From positions 167,531,741-167,595,740 of the forward strand of contig CM041465.1 of the NCBI GenBank assembly GCA_023213395.1: DNA of 64,000 nucleotides. The letters are read 5' to 3'. The DNA is from Cycas panzhihuaensis (Eukaryota > Cycadophyta). How positions within the stretch are numbered: the first letter of the stretch is position 1; every line of letters begins with the position of its first letter. The notes under the pieces are model-generated. The model saw nothing but the letters and a program-made list of their open reading frames with translations, was not told the origin of the DNA and did no database searches. This document shows, in pieces, positions 1 through 10,895 of the stretch. The translations under genes and the position numbers were made by a program.

Positions 1-1090
1 TTCATAATCTATTTCATCTATTTGTGTGTAGCCTTTTGCTACTAGTCTTGCTTTGTATTTCTTGATTTCACCATTTCCTTTTTCTTTCACTTTATATACC
101 CACTTATAACTTATAATAGATTTGTCATTATGAGGTATTACCAAATCCCATGTTCTTATAAATGGCCTTTATTTCTACATCCATTGCTACTCTCCAAGCT
201 TGAAAGTTGCTTGTTTCTTTGTAAGTATTTAGTTCAATAGAGTAAATTAGAGCTTGCAATTTCTAAGACCTTGTTCGATCCTCAAACAATTCTCCCTTTG
301 TTTCTTCAAGAGTTTTGAGATATCACTTTGGTACTCTTTTGGAGATTTTTTCTTGTGGTTATCTTATTTCTTTACCTTCTAAATAGATGCCTAAATCACT
401 AGCTTATTCAGTATTAGATGGATGAGTACTGGAATCACTTGCTTGTTATGTATTAGATAATTTCTCATCTAAAATATCACTTTATGTTTTAATATTATTA
501 GATGTGATGTTTGATTTATATTTTGGCTAAACTCTTTCTGGGCTTTAATCACCAATATGTATTTCTTGATGAATAGCTTCAGTGAGTCTTTTCCTTTCAT
601 TAAATATTATATCTCTACTTACATAAAGTTTATTTATCTTTGGATCAAGATAACAGTATTCTTTTGATCAATTGTTATACCCATCCATTATATATTCTAT
701 GGTTTTGTAGCAAAAAATCTTAAGATGACTTACATTCAACTTATGGCCTGTCCATGCCTCTTTTGGTGTTACTTCATCCAATGATTGAGTTGGACTCATG
801 TTAATCAAGTATACAGGTGTTTTTACAGCCTCTGCCCAATATTTCTTTGTGACTTCACTATCATTTAACATACATTAAGTCATTTCTATAATTATTCTAT
901 TCATTCTTTTCATTACCCCATTTGATTGAGGTGTATACAGAGTTGTGACTTGTCTATAAATTCCATTCATTTTATAGAAATGAGTAAATTCATTGGATAT
1001 AAACTCACCTCCTTCATCTAAGTAAATGCATTTAATTTTCTCGTTGCTTTCTAGTTCTACTTCAGCTTTGAATTCTTTAAAATAATTAAA
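1..1090 (-). pseudogene. Ty1/Copia pol remnant (integrase and start of reverse transcriptase)
   Basis: Read on the minus strand, 1090-875 gives the second half of a Copia integrase core, with a GGEFISNEF stretch (the second catalytic Asp region) and YTPQSNGVMKRMNR. 871-668 continues with KYWAEAV and PKEAWTG, typical of the integrase C-terminal part. 240-1 gives the start of the Copia reverse transcriptase (YKWVYKVKEKGNGEIKKYKARLVAKGYTQ spread over 150-30, quoted in part: KYKARLVAKGYTQ). Stops and frameshifts separate the blocks, so no polyprotein can be made. The element runs out of the left edge of the window. Its upstream half is cut off by the LTR at 1091-1538. Family assignment is firm; the lineage within Copia is not resolved. 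Confidence 0.85.
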
Positions 1091-1538
1091 TGTTGTAAGA
1101 AAAAATAGTACAGGAGAATAGGGAAAAACATGAAAGAGATAATCATAAATCAATATAGATCAAAATATCAATATTCTAATATAAATCTGCAATACAATGT
1201 TGCATAATAGTAGCATAAACATGAGAGCTTAAATCTTCAATCCATTGTTGAAAGTGAGCAATACAAATTTCCCAAATGAGGGCAGTATCTAAAGACACTA
1301 GGGTTACACAACCCTCAATATTTATAATTTGGGGGAGGAGGGAAACTCCCCAACCCATGAATTTAAAATAATAATAAAATAAAGTTAACTTAACTCAAAT
1401 GAAATTAACTTAAATCAAAGTTAAACTTACCTTAACTTACCTCGACATGTTGAGCATCACATGTCTAAATTGAGGTTGATGAGGTGTATAATCCTGGTTG
1501 AAAAGGTGGAAGTGAAGTGATGACGATTAACTCCAACA
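1091..1538 (-). repeat. LTR of a minus-strand retroelement inserted in the Copia integrase
   Basis: The segment starts TGTTG and ends CAACA, a perfect 5-base inverted end. On the minus strand a purine tract (AAGGAGGAGAA) sits directly outside its start, as expected of a polypurine tract before a 3' LTR. A TATAAATAT box lies near 1315-1325 on the minus strand. The left boundary falls inside integrase coding sequence that resumes at 1090. The matching 5' LTR was not found to the right, so the element is truncated or rearranged. No target duplication could be confirmed. Confidence 0.6.
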
Positions 1539-1540
1539 TT

Positions 1541-2235
1541 CTCCTCCTTAATGTCATCATGAACACTTTAATCTTTTCTTTAAACTTATGGAACTTGTAC
1601 TTGAAAAAAACTTTAAAAGTCTGATCTTCATCAACATGCTTCAACCTTCTTGTAATATATGTCTTATGGAGTGATGCAAAAAAGCTAAAAGTAAATTGTA
1701 AAAGATTTGGTGCAAATGAAACTTGATTCAAACATGTATGTATAGTTGTGACTTTATCTTTTGTAGTCTTTATACTATGGATAACTATCATAACATTAAA
1801 TTCATTCTCCATCATGTCATATGATTCATTCTCCCCCTCAAATAGAGGATTAAGTACTTGTGTAGCAAGTTGGTCCTACATTTGATTTAAATTTTCATTG
1901 ATTTTGTCATCATGATCTACCTATTCTATCATCTGTCTCACATGCTCAACAAAATTATCATCAAATACAAGGAGGGTATCTCCCCCATAAGTGGAAATTA
2001 AAATATCCCAAACAGATTTAGAGGTTATTAATTCATAATTCTTTGAAAAAATATCATCATGAATAGTACAAAATAATAATGCTAATGCTTCATTATCCTT
2101 TCTAATATTTTCCTTAATACTAACATCATAGTCATCTTACAAATACTTCCATAAATTATGTGCAATAAAATAGTTTTTCATAATCTTGTGCTATTCTGAA
2201 AATGTTTTCCCATCAAATATAGGTAATTGTGCCAT
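1541..2235 (-). pseudogene. UBN2/DUF4219-type Copia gag remnant next to an LTR
   Basis: Minus-strand reading from the ATG at 2235 gives MAQLPIFDGKTFSE, then KNYFIAHNLWKYL, KDNEALALLFCTIHDDIF and SKSVWDILISTYGGD. This is the usual N-terminal gag of Copia elements, which packages element RNA in cytoplasmic particles. Three in-frame stops occur in the first 140 codons. Downstream the sequence runs through an open stretch (1815-1465) straight into the polypurine tract and LTR at 1538, with no protease, integrase or reverse transcriptase between. It therefore looks like the gag-only remainder of an element that lost pol. The C-terminal stretch is not recognised. Confidence 0.65.
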
Positions 2236-4379
2236 GTTATAAAAAACTTTAAATCATATAAAGTATGATTTTACCAAATCAAAAGAGTCAATAAATGAAT
2301 AATGTCTGATATGATGTCAAATATTCTCTTTCAACAAAAAAATAATACCCTTTGAAAATGAACCAATTGAATGCAACCTTTATAAGTACAATAAGAAAAT
2401 AATCTTTGCAATAATGATAAATGCTTTCAATAAATGTATGCCTTTGAAATAATCTTTGATATACTTTTCAGATATAATTTGAAATAAAATAAATATAAAA
2501 ATAACTTTTAATATAATAAAGATAATTTAAGTATGCAAATTTAAAATAAACTTTGATGATAAAAAATAATAAAATTTTTAACCTTTTGATTTTTCAAATG
2601 TAGGGGTATATCAAATACTTAAGTTTAGCAACTTCAAAAGTATACTAAACGATATCAGAATAAGGTGAAATTTTACCAGTATGTAGATTAATGAAATGTG
2701 AATCCAACGAGACTAACCGTTTTAAAAATAGATTCCTACAAGTCACGTTTTGATAAATCAAAGATATAGTCCTCGTTTTGAGGTCTAACATGAGTAGAGA
2801 GCTCAAAAACTTATAAAAATGTTAATAAGATTTATATAATTCTATAAAAATAATTAAATATTATTTAGAAGACTTCTCAATATACTTTTAGCTGAAACAG
2901 TTTGAGAAATATATATAAAAATGTGTAAAAATGGTAGGTTGGGGGTAATTAAATACTTCTACTTTGAATGATTTAAAAATTAGCAAAATATATTAAAACG
3001 TATAAAAAATTATGTCAATTTGAGGGGGAATGAGTCAGATTCCCAACAAAACTAACAGAACTAAATTTGGATGTAAAAACAAAAAGTTATAGTGAAAATG
3101 GTAGTAGGTACCTTTATGGTAAAATGTTAAGAAAAAGGCTAAAAACCACTAAAGTGGCACTTTTGATGATTAAAATAACGGTTAAAATGAATTCTAAAAA
3201 ATAAAATAAAAGGTGAGTAATGAATTTTGTTGAACGTAAATCACTATAGATAAATCCAGGCAGAAAATAGTTTCTCGGTAATAAAATATAATCAGTTTAA
3301 AAAGTGATTTTGTAAAAAGTTTAAAAAAGACTGAAAAAATAACTGATTGACATTAAATCGACTGAAACGATATAAAATTAGCACCAAATTAGTTATATAA
3401 CCAGTCAAAATCAATCTACAAAAAATTTCTGATGTAATGAAACTAGTTTCGTTTGAAACTGATGAGCTAGTGAGAAGTTATGGTAAAACTTCGTCAATAA
3501 ACCTATGTAAAAAAAAAAAGAAAAAAAAAAAAGAAAAAAAAAAAAAAAAAACTGAGCTTATAAGTACATCCTAATAGGCTTGCCCTTCAAATGTTTTATA
3601 AAAAAATTCTATTTTATTTCTCATTGGTTGTTCATAATATATGTTTAAGGTTTCTACTTGACTTTCAGATAAGCATCTTTTAAGTTGTTTAGTAATAGAA
3701 ATTGTTCATAAAACAACTAAAAATATACATACATATATTTCATTTTTTAATTGTATATATCTTTCTCAAGGTAAAGTTTTTTTAATATTAAAAATGGAAA
3801 GTCATTTTTTCTTGCATTGAAGATTTATATTTACTCATTTGAGAAATTAAATATTAAGAACTCTTTATATTTCATTATCAAAAGTTTATTTCAGCTTTGT
3901 ATAATTGAAAAAGATCTTTGTTATATTTAATTTTACCTACATATCTATAATATTTTAAAATTTACTCTAAACACATAATTATTGAAAGTTTTCTTACTTA
4001 TCATTATACTTCAAAAGTTTATTTAAAATTTTATCTCATAAGTGTGTCAAAAGCATATGTTTATTAAAAGTCTTTTATTTTTTTATTCATTATTATTAAA
4101 AAATATCATCTTTTTCTTACACTTATAAAAGTTGCATTTTATTTATTCTATTTTTAAAGGCATATTTTATCCATTTGAAAAGTATTATATATATATATAA
4201 GGAGATTTTATTTCTTTTAAAAGTTTATTATTTATTTCATCTTGCTTAGAACATATTATTTTACTTTCGAGATTTTTCTTTATTATATCAAAGGAATCTT
4301 TTTTTTCTAAGCAAGACCACATTGCTAATTAGTTTATTTTTCACATTAAACAAGATAATTTCGAATTGAACCATCCTAT
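2236..4379. other. AT-rich intergenic DNA, no gene seen
   Basis: No coding similarity or LTR pair was recognised here. The stretch is very AT-rich and holds a long interrupted A tract at about 3508-3551 and a short (TA)n run near 4187-4198. A weak match to a degenerate primer site on the minus strand lies near 2308-2322, but no LTR next to it could be matched to the one at 1091-1538. Confidence 0.5.
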
Positions 4380-4790
4380 TTTTTCAACCTTGCAAGGAGA
4401 ACAGTTAGGACCCTGAAGTTACCACCCCGCACATACTAATCGGCTTACTCATATTAGATGAGGACAGCTATTAACTATCAGGTATATTCAGTGGTAGGCT
4501 GAGGTGTAGAACCTGTTCATTTCATGGTATTTGGAGACCAAGGCTAGACCTAGAGAGGGTGAGTGCCTTGGTTCAAGAACCTTCACCACTAAATCTGTCG
4601 CTAGGCATAAGTCTGGTGCGGGCTGAGGTATATAAAGTCTAGTGCTCACGTACCTGTATATTAGCTCCCTATTTTGCCATCTATAAGAAGGTGCCACTAG
4701 ATAGAATAGCAACCGAAGGTTACCCCAAGAAAAACTTAAACTTAGAGCCTAGTAGCCTTTATAGGTCCTAGTTCACTTATTTAAAACTTT
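4380..4790. other. Unidentified GC-richer island with a TATA motif
   Basis: This 0.4 kb block differs sharply in base composition from the AT-rich DNA on both sides. It contains TATATAAAG at 4629-4637 on the plus strand, but no convincing coding frame and no match to any other LTR in the window. Its size and TATA motif would fit a solo LTR or the 3' end of another element. No TG...CA boundaries or target duplication could be fixed, so the identity is left open. Confidence 0.35.
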
Positions 4791-4924
4791 GGGATAAATT
4801 TAGAAATAAATTTTGTATTTACACATTTTTTAAAATTTTTAAATTCAAATATTTTTTTTAATATTCATTTTTAACTTTTTGATATTTTATTTATCACATT
4901 TTATCAACATAAATTTAGTTTAAA

Positions 4925-5515
4925 ATGATGTCTAGTTTTGGGAATATGATTATCCTAAAATTTGATAGAAATAATTTCCTTAACTAGAGTAGGAGGATAA
5001 GGTCCATCCTCATAGTAAACGACATATGGAATATAGTGAGAACCAATTATAATGAATTGAGACCAAATCCAACTAATGCAGAAAAAGTTACATATAAAGA
5101 AAATGTAAAAAAGGATAATGAAGCATTAGCCTTTATCTTTTATGCATTAGAAGATCATGTATTTTCATAAGTCAGTAAATCTGTTAAGTCCAAAGAGGCT
5201 TGGGACACTTTACAACTTATATATGAAGGAGCCACCTCCTCTAAATTAAAAAACTTAAGAAGTAAGTTTGAAAATTTATGTATGATGCCTCACGAATCAA
5301 TAACTAAATTCATGACTAAAGTCTAAGATATCATTAACCAAATGAGATCACTTGGGGATACTTTAACCAAACAAATGGTAGTTGAAAGAATCCTTAAATG
5401 TGTAGGAGTTATAAGACGTTTTGAAATGGTTACTACTAGTATTAACATATCAAAAGATCTAAGTACCCTCAAAGTAGAACAACTTAGTGCTATACTCATA
5501 TCTATCAAATAATAA
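4925..5515 (+). pseudogene. Copia A gag (UBN2 type), broken
   Basis: Translation from the ATG at 4925 gives MMSSFGNMIILKFDRNNF, then KEAWDTLQLIYEGATSSKLK, LRSKFENLCMMPHESITKF and QMRSLGDTLTKQMVVERIL. This is the UBN2 gag pattern in which the central segment makes the capsid. Three or more stops lie in frame (after RNNFLN, FS and KV). The linker to the zinc knuckle (5516-5900) is Gln/Pro/Asn-rich and also broken. Confidence 0.85.
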
Positions 5516-5896
5516 CAAAATGCAAATGAAACTTTAGAATATGCCTTTACCACAAAGACCTACATTTAATCTAACTCTCAAGCAAAAACCTCAAAATAAG
5601 AAGAATTTCCTCTAAGGAGAAAAGGTAGGAATCTTAAGAATAAAACAAGATAAGATCCTCCACGATATCAAGCCCTTCACCAAAAGAGACAAGGAGGACC
5701 CCAGCAATATGAAGACCCTCCAAGAAATCCTAACCAAGGAAGACAAGTTGAGAATCATTCTTATTGTCCATATTTTCATGGGAATACTCAACCTTCAAGA
5801 TCAACTCAGAACTATCATGATAACCAACCAAGAAATAACCCTCCTCAATTTTATGAGGAAAGGGGGAGATCTTTCAATATTGATCGTTCTCAACCA

Positions 5897-6319
5897 ATGA
5901 GTCGAATCCTTAGTTATGGAAGAAGAGATCAATTATATTGTACTTATTGTCATAAAAATGGTCACACTGAAGATAAATATTTTTCAAAACACGGACCACC
6001 CCCTAGAGGACATGCTTCAAATTCATTGGAATCAAAATTTAATAATAGGTTATTTCTGTCTAGTTTTTCTGCTAAAGAAGAAGAGGATGACAGCTGGTAT
6101 ATTGATTTAGGTTACTCAACCTACATAACCCATAAAGAACATTTATTTCAAACTTTGGATAAAAATAAAAAATGGTCAATTATGTTTGGAGACAATACTT
6201 CTTATGAATCAATTGGGAAAGGTAACATTACCTTGTTGACTAATATTGATAAATATAAATACTTGAATAATGTCTTATACATCCCTACTTTAAGGAAAAA
6301 CTTGCTATTGGTAGGATAG
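5897..6319 (+). pseudogene. Copia A zinc knuckle and protease
   Basis: An open frame of 140 codons carries the nucleic-acid-binding knuckle CTYCHKNGHTEDKYF, in which the fourth zinc ligand (Cys) is replaced by Tyr. The retroviral-type aspartic protease follows as WYIDLGYSTYITH. The catalytic motif is normally D-S/T-G and reads D-L-G here, so both activities should be impaired. The protease would cut the polyprotein into its parts. The corresponding site in copy B still reads YIDSGCSTHMT, so the loss is private to A. Confidence 0.85.
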
Positions 6320-7300
6320 ATGATGGGACAAGATTATAAGGTGATTTTTGGCAATGGAGAATATGTCATCAAATACAAAAGAAAAAATAAAACTATTATT
6401 GCTAGAGGTATAATGACTAATTATCATTTATTTAAGATTACCCTCACCCCTTCAGATACTTATGCCCTTAGAACCTCTACTACTATGGATAATGACTTAT
6501 GGCATCGATGTTTTAGTCATCTTAACTACAAAAGTTTAGCTCTTATGAAAAGATTAGATATAGTTAACGGTTTACCACCTATTGATATTAATAAAAAGTT
6601 ATGTGAGGGATGCCTTCTTGGCAAACAACATAGAGAAAACTTTCTAGATTTTAGCCATTGAGTGTATGCCCCCCTTCAACTAGTATACACAGATATTTAT
6701 GAACTAATGACTACTTCCTCCTTGGCAAGTGCCAAGTATTTTTTCGTATTTATTAATAACTTTATAAGAAAGACATGGGTGTTCTTTCTAAAATATAAAT
6801 CCGATACTTTCAACCACTTTGTTGACTTCAAAACCTTCGTTGAGTGACAAAGTATATATCATATCCTTTCTCTAAAATCAAATAATAGGGGAGAATTTAC
6901 CTCTAATGATTTTAAGGATTATTATATCCATCATGGGACTATAAGACAACAACCCCTACACCCCACAACAAAATGGTGTAGTGGAAAGAAAAAATAGAAC
7001 TATCATAGAAATGGCATGATGTATGCTTAAAGATAAAAACTTGGGCCATGAATTTTGGGTTGAAGTAGTTCATACAACTATCTACCTACTTAATAGATAT
7101 TCCACCAAAATCACTTAGGTGAAAAACTCCAAAAGAAATATGGACTGATTATAAACCAAGTATATATCATCTTAGGGTATTTGGATATTTAGCCTATGCC
7201 CATATTCCTGACCAAAGAATAACTAAATTGGATGACCATAGTGTCAAATGTATCTTTATTGGATATAGTAAATCATCAAAATCCTAAAAGTTTATGATCC
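6320..7300 (+). pseudogene. Copia A integrase
   Basis: 6320-6661 carries the HHCC zinc-binding N-terminus (LWHRCFSHLNYKSL ... KLCEGCLLGKQH), and 6662-6847 the start of the catalytic core (LQLVYTDIYELM, with the first Asp). The core then decays: a stop after FKTFVE near 6846, the second Asp region reads SNNRGEF in place of SDNGAEF, and a frameshift disrupts the YTPQQNG segment near 6950. Integrase would insert the cDNA into the chromosome in the nucleus. Copy B keeps the same region open for 234 codons. Confidence 0.85.
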
Positions 7301-7319
7301 GAAATCAAGAAAAGTTATA

Positions 7320-9130
7320 GTGAGTAGGGACGTCAAATTTCAAGAAGATAACTACTACCAAAATAATCAAGAACAACAGAAGGCCATTACCATTAGATTT
7401 GACACATCCAAATATGTGCCTCCTATGTGGAGAAATATTCAGGAACCCACTAGGGAAGAAATATCATCTCTACCTCCATCACAATATCTACTCAAATGGG
7501 TTCAATACAACCATGACTTAGAAAATATATTGGATAATAATAGAAGATCTACACACTCACGAAGGATCAACTTTATCCTAATGAGCAAGCTACTTGAAAT
7601 TCATGAGCCTCAAATCTTTGATGAGGCTAAATAATATAAATGTTGGTAGAAGGCCATGAAAGAGGAATATAAGTCCATCATTAAGAATGATACTTGGGAA
7701 CTTGTAGATTTACCACCAAAGAAGAAATTTATTGGCACCAAATGGGTCTGTAAGACCAAGTTCCACTACGATGGCTCTATTGATAAATATAAAGCTCATT
7801 TAGTTGTTAAAGGATATGCCTAAAGAGAAGGCATAGACTATACAAAAACCTTTACCTCAGTCACTAAGATGGAATTTGTTCCCATGATAATAAGTTTAGC
7901 CACCTAAATAGGTTAGAAAGTTTATCAAATGGATGTAAAAGTGATTTCTTAAATGGTTATGTCAAAGAAGATATCTATATCACTCAACCCCTCAGTTTTA
8001 AAGTTAGAGGGGAAGAAAACAAAGTGTACAAGTTAAAAAATGCACTATATGGTCTAAAATAAGCACTCAGGGCTTGGTATTCTCGTATAGACAAGTATCT
8101 TAAAGATCAAGAGTTTAAAAGATATCAAGCAGATCTAAATCTATACACCCAAATTAAGGGAAATTTGATATTGATTATAGGACTCTATGTGGAAGATTTA
8201 ATTTATACCAGAAATGACTCCCATCTTTTACATTAATTTAAAGATGTTATGTGTAAGGAATTTGAAATGACAGACTTAGGCCTTATGCATTACTTATTAA
8301 GATTGGAAGTTTAGCAGGATAAATAAGGAATATTTATTTCTCAATGTAAATATATACTAGATCTTCTACAAAGATTCAAAATGATAAACTATAAACCATT
8401 GACAATACCAACAGAAATTGGAATCAAACTTTCTAAGACAGATTACTTGACTTCAGTTGATCCCACTCTCTATAGACAACTTATTGGCATCCTAATATAT
8501 TTGACTTCTACTTAACCTGATATAACATATTTAGTTAGTGTTGTGTCCAGATTCATATAGGATCCAAAGACATCTCATTGGCAAGCTGCTAAAAGAATCC
8601 TTAGATACCTTAAAGGGACTCCAAATTTTGGGTTATACTACAAAGCTACATCCAAATTTCAGTTAACTAGTTACACAGATTCAGATTGGGCTGGTGATGT
8701 CGATGATAGAAAATCTACCACAGGTTATGTATTTAGTATGGGATCAGCAGTGGTATCTTGGAGTATAAAGAAATAAAATAATGTTTCCTTATCCACAGCC
8801 GAAGTAGAGTATAAGGTTGCAGTGTCAGGAGCTTGTGAATCAATTTGGTTAAGAAGACTTTTACAGGATTTTCAGATTAAACAATAAAGTCCTACTAGAA
8901 TTTGGTGTGACAATTAAAGTACTATTCAAATTTCTAAAAATCTAGTATTCCATGGCAGAACATAACATATTGAAACTCAACACCACTTCATTCAGGAACT
9001 TGTATAAGCAAACGAGATAGAGTTAACTTATTACAGTATAGAAAATTAAATAGCAGATATTTTTATGAAGGCTTTGGGAAAAATTAAAATTGAGAAATTT
9101 AAAGATAGTTTGGGAGTTGTACACATTGGG
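7320..9130 (+). pseudogene. Copia A reverse transcriptase and RNase H
   Basis: After a linker (7320-7634), the reverse transcriptase runs from about 7650 (WKAMKEEYKSIIKNDTWELV, GTKWVCKTKFHYDG) to about 8530, and RNase H from about 8640 (YTDSDWAGDVDDRKSTTGYV) to 9130. The polymerase active site, normally Y-V-D-D, reads LYVEDLIY near 8190, with Glu for the first catalytic Asp. Copy B has the same Glu. Several stops and at least one frameshift interrupt the frame. The pattern of stops suggests deamination. Confidence 0.85.
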
Positions 9131-9144
9131 CTTATGGGGGAGAA

Positions 9145-9383
9145 TGTTGGGAATAATCCTAATGTGGTTAAAGCACTTGTGTACTTAGGGCCCCTCAAAG
9201 CCACCTTTGAGGGCCCCTAGGGCATCCTAGGCAACCCAATAATTGCTTGGACCTAACACTACTTTCTTAAGGTATGTATTTCATTTATTATTATTAATTT
9301 TTTAATATATTTTGAATTTACATTAGTTAATGTGTAGGTAGGGTGATGGCACTCGACGCCTCCCTAAAATTTATTATTTAAGG
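9145..9383 (+). repeat. Left part of the LTR shared by Copia A and B, split by a chromovirus
   Basis: The LTR starts TGTTGGGAATAATCC directly after the purine tract. It aligns along its length with the 3' LTR of copy B at 33822. It stops at 9383, where a Gypsy element begins, and continues at 15710-15818 (GGGAATACCTCC is found in both copies). Joined, it is about 348 bases, against 349 for B's LTR. It contains an inverted pair GGGCCCCT/AGGGGCCC near 9188-9220. Confidence 0.88.
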
Positions 9384-9757
9384 TGTTACATAACTTATCT
9401 GACTAAGTTATATAAACTGCTATGGAACTTTATGCATGTGCCGTCTAGCAGGCCAATAGTATGCATGGGTGTTGCCGTCCAATAGAATGTAAGGCCACTT
9501 AGGCCACCAATAGGATTACATGTATAAGACCCTATTTTGTCTATATAAAAGTCATAAATTGTAAATGATGGTTATCTTGATAGAATATTTTTATAAAAAT
9601 TATGATGTGGTACTTTCTATCTTTTGGTGATCATTTAGTGCTCTCGTATTCCTGTGAAACTCTTGGTTAGCTTATTTGCTCTATTGGATAAGAAGACACT
9701 ACTGTGATTGTCAAAGTCTCTACTATCTCAAGAGTATTGGCGAGAAGAAATGTCCCA
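9384..9757 (+). repeat. 5' LTR of the chromovirus
   Basis: The LTR runs from TGTTACATAACTT to ...TGTCCCA and equals the 3' LTR in length. It holds the promoter described below. The primer site follows two bases after the end. Confidence 0.93.
9453..9551 (+). promoter_or_regulatory. LTR promoter: three CCAATAG boxes and a TATA box
   Basis: CCAATAG occurs at 9453, 9479 and 9507, about 26-28 bases apart, and is followed by TATATAAAA at 9543-9551. The same array is kept in the 3' LTR (CCAATAG at 15399, 15425 and 15453; TATATAAGG at 15489), although the LTRs have diverged by about 11%. Evenly spaced CCAAT-type boxes upstream of a TATA box suggest the core promoter for element RNA. Confidence 0.7.
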
Positions 9758-9759
9758 AG

Positions 9760-9771
9760 TGGTATCAGAGC
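9760..9771 (+). promoter_or_regulatory. Primer binding site (initiator Met tRNA)
   Basis: TGGTATCAGAGC is complementary to the 3' end of plant initiator Met tRNA, which primes reverse transcription. It sits two bases after the 5' LTR. Confidence 0.92.
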
Positions 9772-10895
9772 TATTTCGCGATCGTAGGAGGCTACCCAAA
9801 AGTCTAGAATTTTTTTTTCTTTCCCTATCAGATCGAGTACTCTCTCTACCCTAGTAGAGATCGAGGAAAGACCTTCGCTTAGTACTCTCTCCACAGAGAT
9901 TGAGGAACGGTATCAAGATAGTCCAAGAGTTGGGAGAAAGGAGCAATTCTTTTTCCAGGTAACTCTAGTACTTTATCCCTTGTCTTTAATTTAGTTTTAA
10001 TTTCATTCATATTTTTTGATTCTGGCATTGAATTATATCTTAAGGGTAGATAACATCACTGGGCAGCTACTTTTTTCTCTCTCCCACCTCCTTTCCCGAG
10101 TATCGCAGGGATTTGTCATTCTGGCTAAGCGCATAGTGGCCCTCTTGCCCTTTGCATGAAGGATTAAAGTATCACTCCTAAGCCAAGCCCTAGACAAAAC
10201 TTGGCTACAGAACTGTACCTCCACATACCTTCAGATTTATAGGAGGACCCCACCTTCAGGTCCCAATCCTTTTCCAGCATAGGCAACTATCGACCGTTGA
10301 AGTCTTGTAGTGCAGTGGCTAGCGGTTAGAATTACAAAGCTACCTACCCCAAACTTCTATAGTTTATTGGCATGCCTATAAGACCAAGCACACCTTGGAT
10401 AGCAGTTGGTAGGATACTTTGGTTAAGACTATAAGCCACCTCATAATTAAAAAAAAAAAAATAGAGAAAAAAAAAAGAGAGAAAAAGAAAACATACAAAA
10501 AAAAAAAACTCCACTTAATTCAGTGAGAAAATTTACCCTTATAGGTATACACCTCATTTTGATTAACACATCATACTGGTCAATTTGTACTAGGTTGGTA
10601 TATACTGTAAATTTTCATAATTTTTAGTACCTAGTCACCAGTAGGTCCCACCCCACCCCCCTCCCCCACACTTCACATGCCCTGGTTAAACAAGCTTTTC
10701 GCACTATTGAAAGAACTTGATTAGGTAACTTTCTTTGGGGTCAACAAGCTATAGACACCCCATAATCTCCCTATTCACCCCCCTCTCTCTCCCTTAACAA
10801 CCCCCTTTTCCTTACGTCCTGTTCTTTCTTGATCTTTACCACTTCGTTCATTCCCTTTCTTTCTACTTATTCCCATCTTTTTACGCCCTTTCTCC
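9772..10895 (+). other. Chromovirus 5' leader
   Basis: This 1.1 kb untranslated leader lies between the primer site and gag. It holds A-rich runs at about 10449-10510 and a C-rich run at 10646-10670. Short open frames on the minus strand here have no recognisable product. Confidence 0.7.

Larger units (their letters stand above)
4925..9144 (+). mobile_element. Ty1/Copia element A, internal region
   Basis: Domains run in Copia order on the plus strand: gag, zinc knuckle, protease, integrase, reverse transcriptase, RNase H, then a purine tract (ATGGGGGAGAA) and a 3' LTR at 9145. No 5' LTR matching that 3' LTR lies upstream of the gag start, so the left end is lost. Many in-frame stops are CAA, CAG, CGA or TGG codons turned into stops, which fits decay by cytosine deamination. 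Element B (15819 on) is a sister copy sharing long stretches of the same protein. Confidence 0.9.

Noticed and set aside
4488-4712. 74-codon minus-strand frame in the GC-richer island
   Set aside because: No similarity to any known protein could be recognised and the composition alone explains an open frame of this length.
9453-9513. Regular CCAATAG repeats considered as a CRISPR-like array
   Set aside because: Repeats are 7 bases only, in an LTR promoter of a plant element; nothing else fits.
9760-9771. TGGTATCAGAGC matches considered as tRNA gene fragments
   Set aside because: Each copy sits beside an LTR and is only the primer binding site; no cloverleaf surrounds it.
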